NCBI RefSeq assembly: GCF_005080885.1
Contig: NZ_CP034864.1
Location: 557,932-621,931, forward strand
Direction: 5' to 3'
DNA from: Buchnera aphidicola (Macrosiphoniella sanborni)
Lineage (GTDB): Bacteria; Pseudomonadota; Gammaproteobacteria; Enterobacterales; Enterobacteriaceae
Length of the DNA: 64,000 nucleotides
This document shows, one piece after another, positions 1 to 10,225 of this stretch. The number at the start of each line of letters is the position of its first letter. Within the stretch, counting starts at the first letter, position 1. The notes beneath the pieces were generated by a model, which saw only the letters and a list, made by a program, of their open reading frames with translations, did no database searches and was not told the DNA's origin. The translations under genes and the position numbers were made by a program.

Positions 1-45
1 AAAAATATTTTTTAAAATTACAAAAAAAAATTAATTAATTAAAAC

Positions 46-75
46 TTGACGTAATTTATTCTTTTTGATTACAAT
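46..75 (+). promoter_or_regulatory. sigma-70 promoter for tRNA-Ser
   Basis: A -35 box TTGACG (46-51) and a -10 box TACAAT (70-75) are separated by 18 bases, with transcription expected to begin about 12 bases before the tRNA. The match to the consensus is unusually good for such AT-rich DNA. The assignment is inferred from the motif and its position. Confidence 0.55.
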
Positions 76-94
76 AAATATGTAAAAATATATC

Positions 95-179
95 GGTGAG
101 GTGTCCGAGAGGCTTAAGGAGCACGCCTGGAAAGCGTGTATATGGAAACGTATCAAGGGTTCGAATCCCTTTCTCACCA
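95..179 (+). tRNA. serX: tRNA-Ser (GGA)
   Basis: An 85-base class II tRNA with a 7-bp acceptor stem (one G-U pair at the base), a long variable arm, the TTCGAAT T-loop and a GGA anticodon in the loop CTGGAAA. It closely matches E. coli tRNA-Ser(GGA), which reads UCC/UCU codons. The discriminator is A rather than the usual G, and CCA is not encoded, so the CCA-adding enzyme must finish the 3' end. Confidence 0.95.
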
Positions 180-191
180 AAAAAAATATTT

Positions 192-896
192 TTATAAAGT
201 AGATTCTAAAGCTATTTCAATCATATCATTAAAACTTGATTCTCTATCTATAGAAGAAAGACTTTCTCTTTTTATAATATGATCAGATACTGTGCATATT
301 GATAATGCTTTTGCGTGTAGTTCAGCTGCAACAGAATATATTCCTGCAGTTTCCATATCTATTCCAATAATATTATATTTTTTTAAAATATTAAGCATGT
401 GTTTATCATCATTATAAAAAGAATCTGTTGTAAAGAAATTTCCAACAGAGACAGTAATATTCATTTTTTTTGCAATATTAAACACGTGATAAAGCATTTC
501 AAAATCTGAAATAGCAGAGAAATCATGATTATTAAATTTTATTCGATTTATTTTTGAATCAGTAGATGCACCCATACTAATGACTATATCACGTAAATTA
601 ATATCATCTCGTATAGAACCACAAGTTCCTATTCGAATAATTTTTTTTACATTAAATGTAGAAATTAATTCATGAGTATAAAGAGCAGCAGATGGAATGC
701 CTATTCCATGACTCATGATAGATATCTTTTTATTTTTATAAAATCCAGTATAAGCAAACATTAAACGTGTATTATTAATTTGAATACATTTACTTAAATA
801 TTTTTCAGCAATATATTTTGCTCTCACTGGATCACCAGGCATTAATACTATATCTGAAAAATCATTATTTTTACTATTAATATGAGGTGTAGACAC
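192..896 (-). CDS. deoD: purine nucleoside phosphorylase, DeoD type
   Basis: Cytosolic enzyme that reversibly phosphorolyses purine (deoxy)nucleosides to base and (deoxy)ribose-1-phosphate in nucleoside salvage. The 234 residues are close to the 239 of E. coli and align throughout: the N-terminal TPHI segment, the phosphate-binding LMPGDP loop (about residues 18-23), the central GSC/GTCGS region and the METAGIY motif. The SDHI motif carries the catalytic Asp. Translation begins at GTG (894-896). deoB lies 42 bases upstream on the same strand, so they probably form a deoB-deoD operon, as in E. coli deoCABD with deoC and deoA missing here. The C-terminal tail is slightly shorter than in E. coli. 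Confidence 0.96.
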   Translation of the reverse strand: MSTPHINSKNNDFSDIVLMPGDPVRAKYIAEKYLSKCIQINNTRLMFAYTGFYKNKKISIMSHGIGIPSAALYTHELISTFNVKKIIRIGTCGSIRDDINLRDIVISMGASTDSKINRIKFNNHDFSAISDFEMLYHVFNIAKKMNITVSVGNFFTTDSFYNDDKHMLNILKKYNIIGIDMETAGIYSVAAELHAKALSICTVSDHIIKRESLSSIDRESSFNDMIEIALESTL

Positions 897-938
897 TAAT
901 TAATTCCTTTTTAAAATAAAACAATAAAAATGTAATTT

Positions 939-2162
939 TTACAACATACTTTCTCCATATTGCATAGGAGATAAGAGGAAATATTTTGCAATAGTTTGTC
1001 CTATATCAGAAAATGTTTTGCGATGACCTAAAAATTTTTTTTCAAGATTAGGTGAATAAATTAATATAGGAATATTTTCACGAGTGTGATCTGTTCCTTT
1101 CCATGTTGGATCACATCCATGATCTGCAGTTAAAATTAATAAATCATTATCTTTAACTAAATCAATTATTTGAGATAATTTATTATCAAAAAACTCTAAA
1201 CCTCTAGCATATCCCGAAATGTCACGACGATGACCCCAATTTGAATCAAAATCTACTAGATTAGTAAATATTATAGTATTAGTATCAGATTTTTTTATTT
1301 CATCAATAGTTATATTACATAATTCATCAAGACCTGTAGCTTTAATATACTTACTTATTCCTACTCCAGAATAAATATCAGACACTTTTCCAATTCCAAT
1401 AACTTGACCCATTTTTTCATTTATTAGTTTCTGCATTACTGTAGTAGAAAATGGTTTAATTGAAAAATCACGTCTATTACCTGTACGTTGAAAATTAGAT
1501 TTATTAATTCCAATAAAAGGTCTGGCAATTACTCTTGCCACTTTATATTTTTCTTGATCTAAAAACAATCGAACTTTTTTACATAATGCATAAAGATTAG
1601 ATAATCCAAAAAAAACTTCGTGACATGCTATTTGTAAAACAGAATCTGATGAAGTATAAATAATAGGTTTATTGGTTTTGATATGTTCTTCCCCTAAATT
1701 ATTTATAATATCAGTACCTGATGCATGACAGTTACCAATAAAACCTGTTAATTTAGATACATTTATAATTTTTTTTAAAAAATTTTCAGGAAAACTATTA
1801 TTTTTTTGGGAAAAATAAAACCAATCATCTAAAACTGGCACTCCCGCAATTTCCCAATGTCCTGAAGTAGTATCTTTTCCAGAAGAAATTTCACTAGCAA
1901 AACCATAACTTCCAATAATATGTGAATTATTATGACACCCTAAAAGATTTTTTTTTGTAGATTTTTGTAAAGCATGCATTATCCCTAATTTTACTAAATT
2001 AGGAATATATAAAGCACCTTTTCTTCCTATATTTACTTTACCTAAAAAACATTTTTCTACTATATGACCAAATGTATTTGCACCAACATCATTAAATTTA
2101 TACGCATCTGGACTAGAACCAATTCCTAAAGAATCTATAACAATTAAAAAAACCCGTTTCAT
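939..2162 (-). CDS. deoB: phosphopentomutase
   Basis: Interconverts (deoxy)ribose-1-phosphate and (deoxy)ribose-5-phosphate, linking DeoD products to the pentose phosphate pool. It is a manganese enzyme of the alkaline phosphatase superfamily. At 407 residues it has the same length as E. coli DeoB. Visible family motifs are the N-terminal metal-binding DSLGIG, GKDTTSGHWE carrying the catalytic Thr, FDSNWGHRRD, and the C-terminal TADHGCDPTWKGTDHTRE metal-ligand block. It lies just upstream of deoD on the same strand and 54 bases downstream of prfC, so the three genes may be co-transcribed. Confidence 0.97.
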   Translation of the reverse strand: MKRVFLIVIDSLGIGSSPDAYKFNDVGANTFGHIVEKCFLGKVNIGRKGALYIPNLVKLGIMHALQKSTKKNLLGCHNNSHIIGSYGFASEISSGKDTTSGHWEIAGVPVLDDWFYFSQKNNSFPENFLKKIINVSKLTGFIGNCHASGTDIINNLGEEHIKTNKPIIYTSSDSVLQIACHEVFFGLSNLYALCKKVRLFLDQEKYKVARVIARPFIGINKSNFQRTGNRRDFSIKPFSTTVMQKLINEKMGQVIGIGKVSDIYSGVGISKYIKATGLDELCNITIDEIKKSDTNTIIFTNLVDFDSNWGHRRDISGYARGLEFFDNKLSQIIDLVKDNDLLILTADHGCDPTWKGTDHTRENIPILIYSPNLEKKFLGHRKTFSDIGQTIAKYFLLSPMQYGESML

Positions 2163-2216
2163 AATTACAATTCCAAAAATATATTAACAAATAAACACAT
2201 TTGAAAATTTTTAAAA

Positions 2217-3824
2217 TTATTCCTGTTCTCGTGTTAAATCAAAAAAAATGTCAGAATGTTGAGTCATAACAATATTTAAATTAGCTATACTTGGAGATAA
2301 ATATATTAAATTATTGTTATTATCATAAGCTAAATAAGAACTATAATTTTTTTTAAAATTATTAATACTGTCATTATTTTTAGACCTAATCCAACGAGCA
2401 AGAATAATGTTAACTTTTTCATATATTGCATCAATATTATATTCTATTTTTAAACGTTCAATAACAACATCAAATTGCAACATTCCAATAGCTCCTAAAA
2501 TTAAATTATTATTAATAATAGGTCGAAATACTTGAACGGTTCCTTCTTCAGATAACTGCATCAAACCTTTTTTTAATTGTTTTTGTTTTAAAGGATTTTT
2601 CAAATAAATTTGACGAAATATTTCTGGTGCAAAACTAGGTATGCCAATAAATTTAATATCTTCTCCTTCTGTAAATGTATCTCCAATTTTAATTGTTCCA
2701 TGATTATGAAGTCCTATAACATCACCAGGATATGCATTTTTAATTAATATTCTCTCTCCAGCTAAAAAAGAGAAAGCATCAGAAACTATAATATATTTTT
2801 TAATTCTTACATGTTTCAATTTCATACCTTTTTTATATTTCCCTGAAACAATTCTTATAAAAGCTATTCTATCACGGTGTTTTAAATCCATATTAGCTTG
2901 AATTTTAAATACAAAACCCGTAAATTTTTTTTCTTGAGGATTAACTCGACGTTTATTACTTTGGCGATATAAAGGAGAAGGAGCCCATTGTATTATACTA
3001 TTTAATAAATGGTCTACACCAAAATTACTAAGTGCGCTACCAAAAAAAATAGGGGTTATCATTGCTTCTAAAAATTTTTTATGATTAAATTTAAGATATA
3101 TATTAATAATTAATTCTAATTCTTTAGAAATATATTCAGATAAGTCTACTCCAATTGATTCTTTTACAAAAGAATCAGAAAAATTAGTAATATCTTGAAT
3201 AACATAAGATTTTTTTTTTATAATTTTATGTTTATAAAAATGGATTGTTTTATCATATATATGATATACACCTTGAAAATTTTTTCCACAACTAATCGGC
3301 CAAGTAATAGGAATACAATGCATTTTAAAATCTTTTTCAATTTCATCAAGAAGAGATATTGGATCACAACTATCACGATCTAATTTATTAATAAAAGTAA
3401 TAATAGGAGTACTATGAATACGTGTCACTTCTATTAATTTTCTTGTTCGTTCTTCTATACCTTTAGCTGCATCAATTATTACCACACAGCAATCGACTGC
3501 AGTAAGGATACGATATGTATCCTCTGAAAAATCTTGATGACCCGGAGTATCTAATAAATTTATTAAAATATTTTTATATGTAAATTGCATAACAGATGTA
3601 GTAACTGAAATACCACGTTCTTTTTCAATATTCATCCAATCTGATTTAGCATATTTTCCATTTTTTCTCCCTTTAATTGTTCCAGAAATATGAATTGCTT
3701 TACCAAATAATAACATTTTTTCAGTAATAGTAGTTTTTCCAGCATCAGGATGCGAAATAATTGCAAATGTTCTTCTTTTAATTAATTCCTGTTCATGCTT
3801 GTTTTCAAACATATATATACTCAT
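2217..3824 (-). CDS. prfC: peptide chain release factor 3 (RF3)
   Basis: Translational GTPase that recycles RF1 and RF2 from the ribosome after termination. The 535 residues (E. coli 529) show the G1 loop SHPDAGKTT, the switch [13 protein letters not shown], the NKLD G4 motif and the C-terminal RF3-specific domain with QFDVV. The start could be the ATG at 3824 or the ATG four codons later, which places the conserved [15 protein letters not shown] block nearer the E. coli spacing. RF3 is dispensable in E. coli, so its retention here at full length is notable. Confidence 0.97.
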   Translation of the reverse strand: MSIYMFENKHEQELIKRRTFAIISHPDAGKTTITEKMLLFGKAIHISGTIKGRKNGKYAKSDWMNIEKERGISVTTSVMQFTYKNILINLLDTPGHQDFSEDTYRILTAVDCCVVIIDAAKGIEERTRKLIEVTRIHSTPIITFINKLDRDSCDPISLLDEIEKDFKMHCIPITWPISCGKNFQGVYHIYDKTIHFYKHKIIKKKSYVIQDITNFSDSFVKESIGVDLSEYISKELELIINIYLKFNHKKFLEAMITPIFFGSALSNFGVDHLLNSIIQWAPSPLYRQSNKRRVNPQEKKFTGFVFKIQANMDLKHRDRIAFIRIVSGKYKKGMKLKHVRIKKYIIVSDAFSFLAGERILIKNAYPGDVIGLHNHGTIKIGDTFTEGEDIKFIGIPSFAPEIFRQIYLKNPLKQKQLKKGLMQLSEEGTVQVFRPIINNNLILGAIGMLQFDVVIERLKIEYNIDAIYEKVNIILARWIRSKNNDSINNFKKNYSSYLAYDNNNNLIYLSPSIANLNIVMTQHSDIFFDLTREQE

Positions 3825-3921
3825 TTAAAACATTTAATAAAAATATTTTGATATACTATTTTTTTTATAAATTTTTAAAAAAATTATCATCAATTGATGT
3901 AGTAAGATATATTATATAATA

Positions 3922-4518
3922 TTAATAAAATGAATGTGTTCCATGTAAATGTTCTGTTTCATCACGTACTTTTTTTATTACAGAAAAAGTTGATAATAAT
4001 TTTTTTTCTACTGTTTGTTTTAAAGTTAATCCAATCATTGAACATCCATTACAACCTCCGCTAAATCTAATTGTCACTGTACCAGTTTTATCGATTTTAG
4101 TTACATGTACTTGTCCTCCATGCATGGATAATTGAGGATTAATTTCTTCATTTAAGAAATTTTGTATTTTTTCTTCTAATGAAGATTCTTTTGAATAAAA
4201 AGAATTTTTCTCTAAAGAACAATTCTTTTTAACATAAGGAGCTTTTAATGTTAATTGTGAGCTAATGTGATCAGTAATTAAATCAATTTCTGCATTTTTT
4301 AAATAAGAAATAATTTCTTGATTAACATAAATAAAAAAATTTTTATATTTTAATTTTATATCTAATTTTTCAATTTCATTTTCATGGCAAAATGCAAGAC
4401 CACATTCTGCAATTTGTGTACCTGGATGAATTACAAAAACTCGTATTTGAGTTCCAATAGGTTCATGAGATAACAGTGATGTAAGATGTTTTTGTGCATT
4501 TTTAGAAACAATAATCAT
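3922..4518 (-). CDS. nfuA: Fe/S biogenesis protein NfuA
   Basis: Iron-sulfur carrier that receives clusters and passes them to client apoproteins, especially under stress. It has an N-terminal degenerate A-type (IscA-like) domain and a C-terminal NifU-like domain with the cluster ligands C156 and C159 in GGCNGCSM. I chose the ATG at 4518 because MIIVSKNAQ aligns residue for residue with E. coli MIRISDAAQ; an ATG two codons upstream (4524) is possible. The gene is divergent from bioH, as in E. coli (yhgI/bioH, with gntX lost). It is relevant that the isc operon at 57-62 kb has no iscA. Confidence 0.95.
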   Translation of the reverse strand: MIIVSKNAQKHLTSLLSHEPIGTQIRVFVIHPGTQIAECGLAFCHENEIEKLDIKLKYKNFFIYVNQEIISYLKNAEIDLITDHISSQLTLKAPYVKKNCSLEKNSFYSKESSLEEKIQNFLNEEINPQLSMHGGQVHVTKIDKTGTVTIRFSGGCNGCSMIGLTLKQTVEKKLLSTFSVIKKVRDETEHLHGTHSFY

Positions 4519-4633
4519 AAGCATTACTTAAATTAAGTATTTTATAATAATTTTACTAATTTATTGACACAAAAACAAGAAGATTTATATTTAATATAAA
4601 ACGAATATTTTTAAGATAGTTAAGAGAAAATAA

Positions 4634-5404
4634 ATGAAAAATTTTTCTTGGGAAATCATGGGAATCGGAAAAATTAATGTTATCATATTAAACGGATGGG
4701 GAATTAATTCAAAAATTTGGTTATTTATTATTCAAGAACTAAGATACTATTTTAAATTTCATTTAATCGATTTACCTGGATCAGGACAAAATAAAAATCT
4801 TATTCCAATAAAAATAGATAAAATCGTTGAAATATTACGTCAAAAAATGCCTAAAGATGCGATATGGATAGGATGGTCACTCGGAGGTATCATTGTCAAT
4901 TATTTTGGATTGCATTATCCTGAATATATTTTAGCTATCATTAATGTTGCTTCATCTCCATGTTTTATCGAAAAAAAGAACTGGCCAGGAATTAAAAAAA
5001 AAATAATTAATAATTTTTATTTTAATTTAAAAACAAAATATCATTATACAATAAGAAATTTTTTAGATTTAGAAAAAATAAATTCTGAAGAAAACTGTAA
5101 AGATATAATAATACTAAAAAATATTTTATCTTTACAATCATCACCAAATATAAAATTATTAAAAAATAGTCTAGAAATAATCTTATTATTTGACTTACGT
5201 GTAGATTTAACATTTCTTCAAACACCTTTATTAAGAATATATGGAGAACTAGATAACTTAGTACCTAAAAAAATAATATCCATATTAGATAAAAAATGGC
5301 CTAAAACAAAGTCTATTATTATAAAAAAATCTGCTCATGCTCCATTTATCACAAAAAAAAAAGAATTTTGTTATATTTTATCACATTTCAATCATTTTCT
5401 TTAA
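4634..5404 (+). CDS. bioH: pimeloyl-ACP methyl ester esterase BioH
   Basis: Alpha/beta hydrolase that removes the methyl group from pimeloyl-ACP methyl ester, ending pimelate-moiety synthesis for biotin. At 256 residues it matches the E. coli length. The catalytic triad is visible at the E. coli positions: S82 in GWSLGG, D207 in GELDNLVP and H235 in SAHAPF. It is divergent from nfuA and convergent with ssb across a hairpin terminator. No other biotin genes lie in the window, so pathway completeness cannot be judged here. Confidence 0.96.
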   Translation: MKNFSWEIMGIGKINVIILNGWGINSKIWLFIIQELRYYFKFHLIDLPGSGQNKNLIPIKIDKIVEILRQKMPKDAIWIGWSLGGIIVNYFGLHYPEYILAIINVASSPCFIEKKNWPGIKKKIINNFYFNLKTKYHYTIRNFLDLEKINSEENCKDIIILKNILSLQSSPNIKLLKNSLEIILLFDLRVDLTFLQTPLLRIYGELDNLVPKKIISILDKKWPKTKSIIIKKSAHAPFITKKKEFCYILSHFNHFL

Positions 5405-5411
5405 AAAAAAT

Positions 5412-5433
5412 ATAGCCCCAAAATCGGGGCTAT
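5412..5433. terminator. bidirectional terminator between bioH and ssb
   Basis: A perfect 8-bp GC-rich stem (ATAGCCCC / GGGGCTAT) with a 6-base loop. Read on the minus strand, the stem is followed by A then eight T residues, a classical intrinsic terminator for ssb. On the plus strand the T-tract lies further away, so it is weaker for bioH. A run of GC pairs stands out in this AT-rich DNA. Confidence 0.85.
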
Positions 5434-5459
5434 CTACAATAAAAATTTTTAATATTTTA

Positions 5460-5972
5460 TCAAAAAGGAATTTCATCATCAAAATCTATTTCTGATGTAT
5501 GAATAACATCTTTATTTGAATGATGTGATTCTAATGTTTTTTTAAAATCTCCTGGATCTGATTTTTTCATATTTGATTCAATGCTATTATTTTCATGAGT
5601 TGATGATGTTTGCAAATGAGTATTACGGCTCCCTAGCATTTGCATTGTTCCACCTATATTAACAATAATTTCTGTAGTATAACGTTCAATTCCATTTTGA
5701 TCTTGCCATTTTCTAGTTTGTAATGATCCTTCAATGTATACTTGAGAACCTTTTCTAAGGTATTCACCCGCAATTTCTGCTAATTTTCCAAATAACACTA
5801 TTCGATGCCATTCTGTTTTTTCTTTGTTTTCTCCAGTATTTTTATCTTTCCAATTTTCTGAAGTGGCTAATGTTATATTAACTACTGCGTTACCATTAGG
5901 CATATAACGAACTTCAGGATCTTGACCTAAATGCCCAATTAAAATAACTTTGTTTATACCTCTACTGGCCAT
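5460..5972 (-). CDS. ssb: single-stranded DNA-binding protein
   Basis: Binds single-stranded DNA as a homotetramer at replication forks and recruits partners. The N-terminal OB-fold (about residues 1-112) aligns closely with E. coli SSB. The flexible linker is shortened and rich in N, S and H, giving 170 residues in total (E. coli 178). The acidic tip FDDEIPF is intact, which implies that SSB still docks partners. It is divergent from dnaB across about 500 bases. Confidence 0.97.
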   Translation of the reverse strand: MASRGINKVILIGHLGQDPEVRYMPNGNAVVNITLATSENWKDKNTGENKEKTEWHRIVLFGKLAEIAGEYLRKGSQVYIEGSLQTRKWQDQNGIERYTTEIIVNIGGTMQMLGSRNTHLQTSSTHENNSIESNMKKSDPGDFKKTLESHHSNKDVIHTSEIDFDDEIPF

Positions 5973-6469
5973 AACATGAACTCCATTTTTTTAAGAAATA
6001 TGATTAAAAAATATATTTGTATATATTCATTTAAATTATACATCTTAAATATTTTATTTAATATGATCAAATCTATAAAAAATGCTATATTATTTTTTAG
6101 ATATTTTGCAATTTAATAAATATAAAAACCTTATAAGTTTTGATTATTAATCTATGAATAATATTAAATATTTCACATAATTAATTTATAATTTAGATTT
6201 ATTTTATAACAGATTATTTTATGCTTAATAAATTATCGATGTAATTTATTAATAAATTCTTCATGAAAAAAATATCAAATAAAATAGTTAACGTGACACA
6301 TATATTAAGTATATTTTTATGTTTATTTTCATGATAAAAGAAATACAAAAAATGAAAAATATTTTTAAAAGGACTAAAATTAGATTAGTCTATACAGAGT
6401 GTGTTATTGCAATATTACGATATAATTTCATATAGATTCACTAAATAATAATGGTATATGCAATAAAAT
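5973..6469. other. non-coding ssb/dnaB divergent region
   Basis: About 500 bases of AT-rich DNA between the divergent ssb and dnaB starts. I see no reading frame with family resemblance and no RNA gene. It presumably holds both promoters. Part of it may be eroded former gene space. Confidence 0.5.
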
Positions 6470-7849
6470 ATGGCTAAAAATAAATTATATTTAAATCAAA
6501 TTAATCGATTAAAAATTCCACCACATTCTTTAGAAGCAGAACAATCAGTATTAGGTGGTTTAATGTTAGATAATGAACAATGGGATAATGTTTCAGAGCA
6601 TGTAGTAGCTGATGATTTTTTTAGTAAACCTCATCGATTAATATTTCAAGAAATGCAAAAACTTCTTGATTTAGGCTATCCGATAGATTTAATTACTCTT
6701 TCTGAATCTTTAGAACAAAAGGGTAAATTAGAAAGTGTGGGTAGATTTTCTTATCTAGCTGAATTATCAAAGAATACACCAAGTACAGCTAATATTACTG
6801 CGTATGCTGATATTGTTCGAGAACGTGCAATAGTCAGAGAAATGATATTAGTAGCTAATAAAATTGCTAATGCTGGATACGATACACAAGGAAGAAAAAG
6901 CGAAGAATTATTAGATTATGCTGAATCAAGCGTTTTTAAAATTGCAGAAAAACGTTTTAAAAAAGATTCAGGACCAAAAAATATCGAACAAATTCTTGAT
7001 GAAACTGTTACAAGTATTGAAAAATTATTTTTATCACCAAATGATGGTGTAACAGGGATTAATACTGGATATCAAGATTTAAATAAAAAAATATCAGGTT
7101 TACAACGTTCTGAACTTATTATCATTGCTGCTAGACCTTCTATGGGAAAAACAACATTTGCTATGAATTTATGTGAAAACGCTGCTATGCTTTATGATAA
7201 ACCTGTATTAATATTTAGTTTAGAAATGCCTGGAGAACAAATTATGATGCGTATATTAGCTTCTTTATCACGAGTAAATCAAGCCCGAATCAGAACTGGA
7301 CAATTAAACGATGAAGATTGGGCTCGAATATCTGGAACTATTAATATATTACTTAAAAAAAAGAATATTTATATTGATGATTCTTCAGCATTAACTCCTA
7401 GTGAAGTACGTTCACGCGCGCGGCGTATTTATCGTGAAAACGATGGATTAACTTTAATTATGGTAGATTATTTACAACTTATGAGAGTACCCTCTCTTTC
7501 TGAAAATCGTACATTAGAAATTGCAGAAATATCTAGAACTTTAAAAGCATTAGCAAAAGAACTACAAGTTCCAGTAATAGCATTATCACAATTAAATCGT
7601 TCTTTAGAACAAAGAGCAGATAAAAGACCAGTAAATTCAGATTTACGTGAATCAGGATCTTTAGAACAAGATGCAGATTTAATTATGTTTATATATCGTG
7701 ATGAAATTTATAATGAAAACAGTGATTTTAAAGGAATAGCTGAAATTATAATAGGAAAACAAAGAAATGGTCCTATTGGTACCATTCGTTTAACTTTCAA
7801 TGGACATTGGTCTAGATTTGATAACTATGCAGGTCCTAAATATGATTAA
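6470..7849 (+). CDS. dnaB: replicative DNA helicase
   Basis: Hexameric 5'-3' helicase that unwinds the chromosome at the replication fork. The 459 residues (E. coli 471) contain the N-terminal primase-interacting domain (about 14-125), a linker, and the RecA-like C-terminal domain with Walker A ARPSMGKTTF (about 220-229), Walker B VDYLQLM, and the arginine-finger region near the C-terminus. Base composition is typical of the window. It stands alone as a plus-strand gene after a long upstream gap. Confidence 0.98.
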   Translation: MAKNKLYLNQINRLKIPPHSLEAEQSVLGGLMLDNEQWDNVSEHVVADDFFSKPHRLIFQEMQKLLDLGYPIDLITLSESLEQKGKLESVGRFSYLAELSKNTPSTANITAYADIVRERAIVREMILVANKIANAGYDTQGRKSEELLDYAESSVFKIAEKRFKKDSGPKNIEQILDETVTSIEKLFLSPNDGVTGINTGYQDLNKKISGLQRSELIIIAARPSMGKTTFAMNLCENAAMLYDKPVLIFSLEMPGEQIMMRILASLSRVNQARIRTGQLNDEDWARISGTINILLKKKNIYIDDSSALTPSEVRSRARRIYRENDGLTLIMVDYLQLMRVPSLSENRTLEIAEISRTLKALAKELQVPVIALSQLNRSLEQRADKRPVNSDLRESGSLEQDADLIMFIYRDEIYNENSDFKGIAEIIIGKQRNGPIGTIRLTFNGHWSRFDNYAGPKYD

Positions 7850-8128
7850 ATATTAAGTTGTTTGTTTAAAAATTTGTTACTAATTTATTTTGAAAATATA
7901 ATATCAATTATTGAATTACAAAAATATTTTTTTAATTATTTAATTTTTTAATTATTTAATAAATTAATTTTTTTTATAATAAATGATTCAATAAAAAAAT
8001 ACGATTTATAAAAATATTTTTAGAAAATAAAATAATTAAAATAATATATTTTTCATTTTTATCCAGACATTATTATTAATATAACTCTTTTTTTTAATTT
8101 TTTAATTCATTATAAGATAATCTAATCT

Positions 8129-9100
8129 ATGTATAAGAAAAAACATTTAAGTATTGGAATCATTATGGATTCTATTAAATCAATTAATATAAAAAAAGAT
8201 TCAAGTTTCGCTATGATGTTGGAAGCTCAAAAGAGAAATTATATTATACATTATATGCAAATGAATGATCTTTATTTATTAGAAGGCACACCATATGCAA
8301 GAACTCGTATAATAAAATTAAAAAATAATATAGAAAAATGGTATGAATTTATTGCAGAAAAAAACATTTCTTTAAGTGAACTAGATGTTATCTTAATGCG
8401 AAAAGACCCACCATTTAATATAGAATTTATTTATTCAACATATATTTTAGAACGTGCCGAAAAAATGGGTACACTTGTTATTAATAAACCTCAAAGTTTA
8501 AGAGATTGCAATGAAAAAATGTTTATATCATGGTTTCCTGAATTAACTACTAATACTTTAGTAACAAGAAATATTCATAAAATACGTCAATTTTGGGAAA
8601 AAAATCAAGATATTATTATTAAGCCATTAGATAGTATGGGAGGAACTAATATTTTTCGTATTAAAAAAAATGATCCTAATTTTTCAGTGATTGCAGAAAC
8701 AATGACTTCTTACCAAACAAAATATTGTATGATTCAAAAATATTTACCAGAAATTAAATTTGGTGATAAAAGAATTTTAATAATTAACGGAAAAGCCATA
8801 CCTTGGTGTTTAGCAAGACTTGCTAAAATTGGAGAAACTAGAGCTAATTTAGCAGCTGGTGGAACAGGAAAAGTACAAGCTCTCAGTAAAACTGATTGGA
8901 AAATAGCACATTATTTATCTCCAATTTTAAAAGAAAAAGGTTTAATTTTTGTTGGTATAGATATAATAGGTGATAAACTTATCGAAATTAATGTTACAAG
9001 TCCAACCTGTATTCGTGAAATTGAATCTAAAAAAAATATTTCTATTACAAGCATATTATTTGATTATATAGAAAAAAAAATATTATATCAGAGATCATAA
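8129..9100 (+). CDS. gshB: glutathione synthetase
   Basis: ATP-grasp enzyme joining gamma-glutamylcysteine and glycine to make glutathione. The 323 residues (E. coli 316) align throughout: NIKKDSSFAMMLEAQ near the N-terminus, ILMRKDPPF, the ATP-binding KPLDSMGG loop, RANLAAGG, and the EINVTSPTCIREIE metal/ATP motif near the C-terminus. It is followed one base later by ruvX, preserving the E. coli gshB-yqgE-yqgF order with yqgE lost. gshA is not in this window. Confidence 0.97.
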   Translation: MYKKKHLSIGIIMDSIKSINIKKDSSFAMMLEAQKRNYIIHYMQMNDLYLLEGTPYARTRIIKLKNNIEKWYEFIAEKNISLSELDVILMRKDPPFNIEFIYSTYILERAEKMGTLVINKPQSLRDCNEKMFISWFPELTTNTLVTRNIHKIRQFWEKNQDIIIKPLDSMGGTNIFRIKKNDPNFSVIAETMTSYQTKYCMIQKYLPEIKFGDKRILIINGKAIPWCLARLAKIGETRANLAAGGTGKVQALSKTDWKIAHYLSPILKEKGLIFVGIDIIGDKLIEINVTSPTCIREIESKKNISITSILFDYIEKKILYQRS

Positions 9101-9101
9101 A

Positions 9102-9515
9102 ATGATAATACTTGCATTTGATTTTGGAATTAAAAAAATTGGAGTAGCTGTAGGAGAAAATATTACTAAAAGAGGGAGACCGTTAAAATTTTTACATGCT
9201 CAAAATGGACATCCTGATTGGAATTTAGTAAAATATTTAATACATTTTTGGAAACCTAAATTTATTATTGTAGGTTTGCCATTAAATATCAATGGCACTA
9301 AACAAACTATAACAAAAAAATCTGAAGCATTTGCTCATATATTATATACTAAATTTAAGATTATTGTTAAAATGCATGATGAACGCTTGACAACTGTTGA
9401 AGCTAAATCAATTTTATTTAACAAAAGTGGTTTTAAATCATTAAAAAAAAGAGAAAGAATTCATTCTTATGCTGCTGTCATTATATTAGAAAGTTGGTTT
9501 AATGAATATGATTAA
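9102..9515 (+). CDS. ruvX: YqgF/RuvX RNase H-fold nuclease (pre-16S rRNA processing)
   Basis: Small RNase H-like protein implicated in 5'-end maturation of 16S rRNA and long annotated as a putative Holliday junction resolvase. The 137 residues match the family (E. coli 138). The N-terminal AFDFGIKKIGVAVG strand carries a catalytic Asp, GLPLNINGT is the second motif, and the DERLTT and SYAAVIILE motifs bring further acidic residues. Its ATG lies one base after the gshB stop, so it is almost certainly translated from the same message. Confidence 0.93.
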   Translation: MIILAFDFGIKKIGVAVGENITKRGRPLKFLHAQNGHPDWNLVKYLIHFWKPKFIIVGLPLNINGTKQTITKKSEAFAHILYTKFKIIVKMHDERLTTVEAKSILFNKSGFKSLKKRERIHSYAAVIILESWFNEYD

Positions 9516-10225
9516 TTAATAAATATTTTATAAACATTATTATACAAAAAAATAATATCAATAAAGTTTACTATAATTTCAAATAAAAATATATAAAAAC
9601 ACTCATCTCTTTCCAAGAAATCTGAACATCATAAAAATAAGTAAAAAAATTAACATGCTAATTGAACATCAATACCAGAAAAAATTAATCATTTTAAAGA
9701 AAACCATTTACAATTACGTATTTTAAAAATAGAAAATTAAAGAAATATAAAAACATGAAATGATATTTTATTAATAAAATATCATCTATTAAAAATAAAA
9801 ACATTTTTTAAAACTGTTTTTGGTACTAAAAATTAATATCACATAATAGAATAAGAAAAAATTACTATTTTATTAAAAAAATTTAGACTTTTAGACATCT
9901 TATAACGCCTTAATAAAAATCAAAACTATTCAAGAAGTAGAAATAAAAGCTATCTAAAACTAGAGAAAATAGTTTCTTTATTGTCCACAATGAAAATTAA
10001 GAAAAATAATAGCTATTCCTAAAATAAAAGATAGAAATAAAGAGTATGTAATCATCAATAAAAACACAACGTTTTCCTGCTATAAATTCTTTATTATTAG
10101 ACACTAATTTACCATATTTAAGAATCATTATTTACTATTAGTGATATAATGAAAATCAGATACCATATTTTTTAAAATATGAATATTATTTTTCAAATTA
10201 ATACTTAAAAGATAAAAATATTATT
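9516..10225. other. decayed spacer between ruvX and hemW
   Basis: About 710 bases without an intact gene. In E. coli the corresponding interval carries yggR, yggS, yggT, yggU and rdgB. Part of it (see the separate entry) resembles yggS in broken frames. I see nothing recognisable in the remainder. Confidence 0.6.
9820..10140 (+). pseudogene. yggS: probable remnant of yggS (PLP homeostasis protein)
   Basis: Two adjacent fragments in different frames resemble consecutive parts of YggS. Bases about 9912-9995 give KSYLKLEKIVSLLSTMK, comparable to the KSGIQLAELDELAAAV segment. Bases 9997-10053 give LRKIIAIPKIKDRNKEYVI, comparable to LRLRGLMAIPAPESEYVRQ. No start, no lysine (SKTKP) motif and several stops are seen. 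Order is as expected, because yggS lies between yqgF and yggW in E. coli and, as I recall, in other Buchnera. The boundaries are approximate. Confidence 0.42.
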
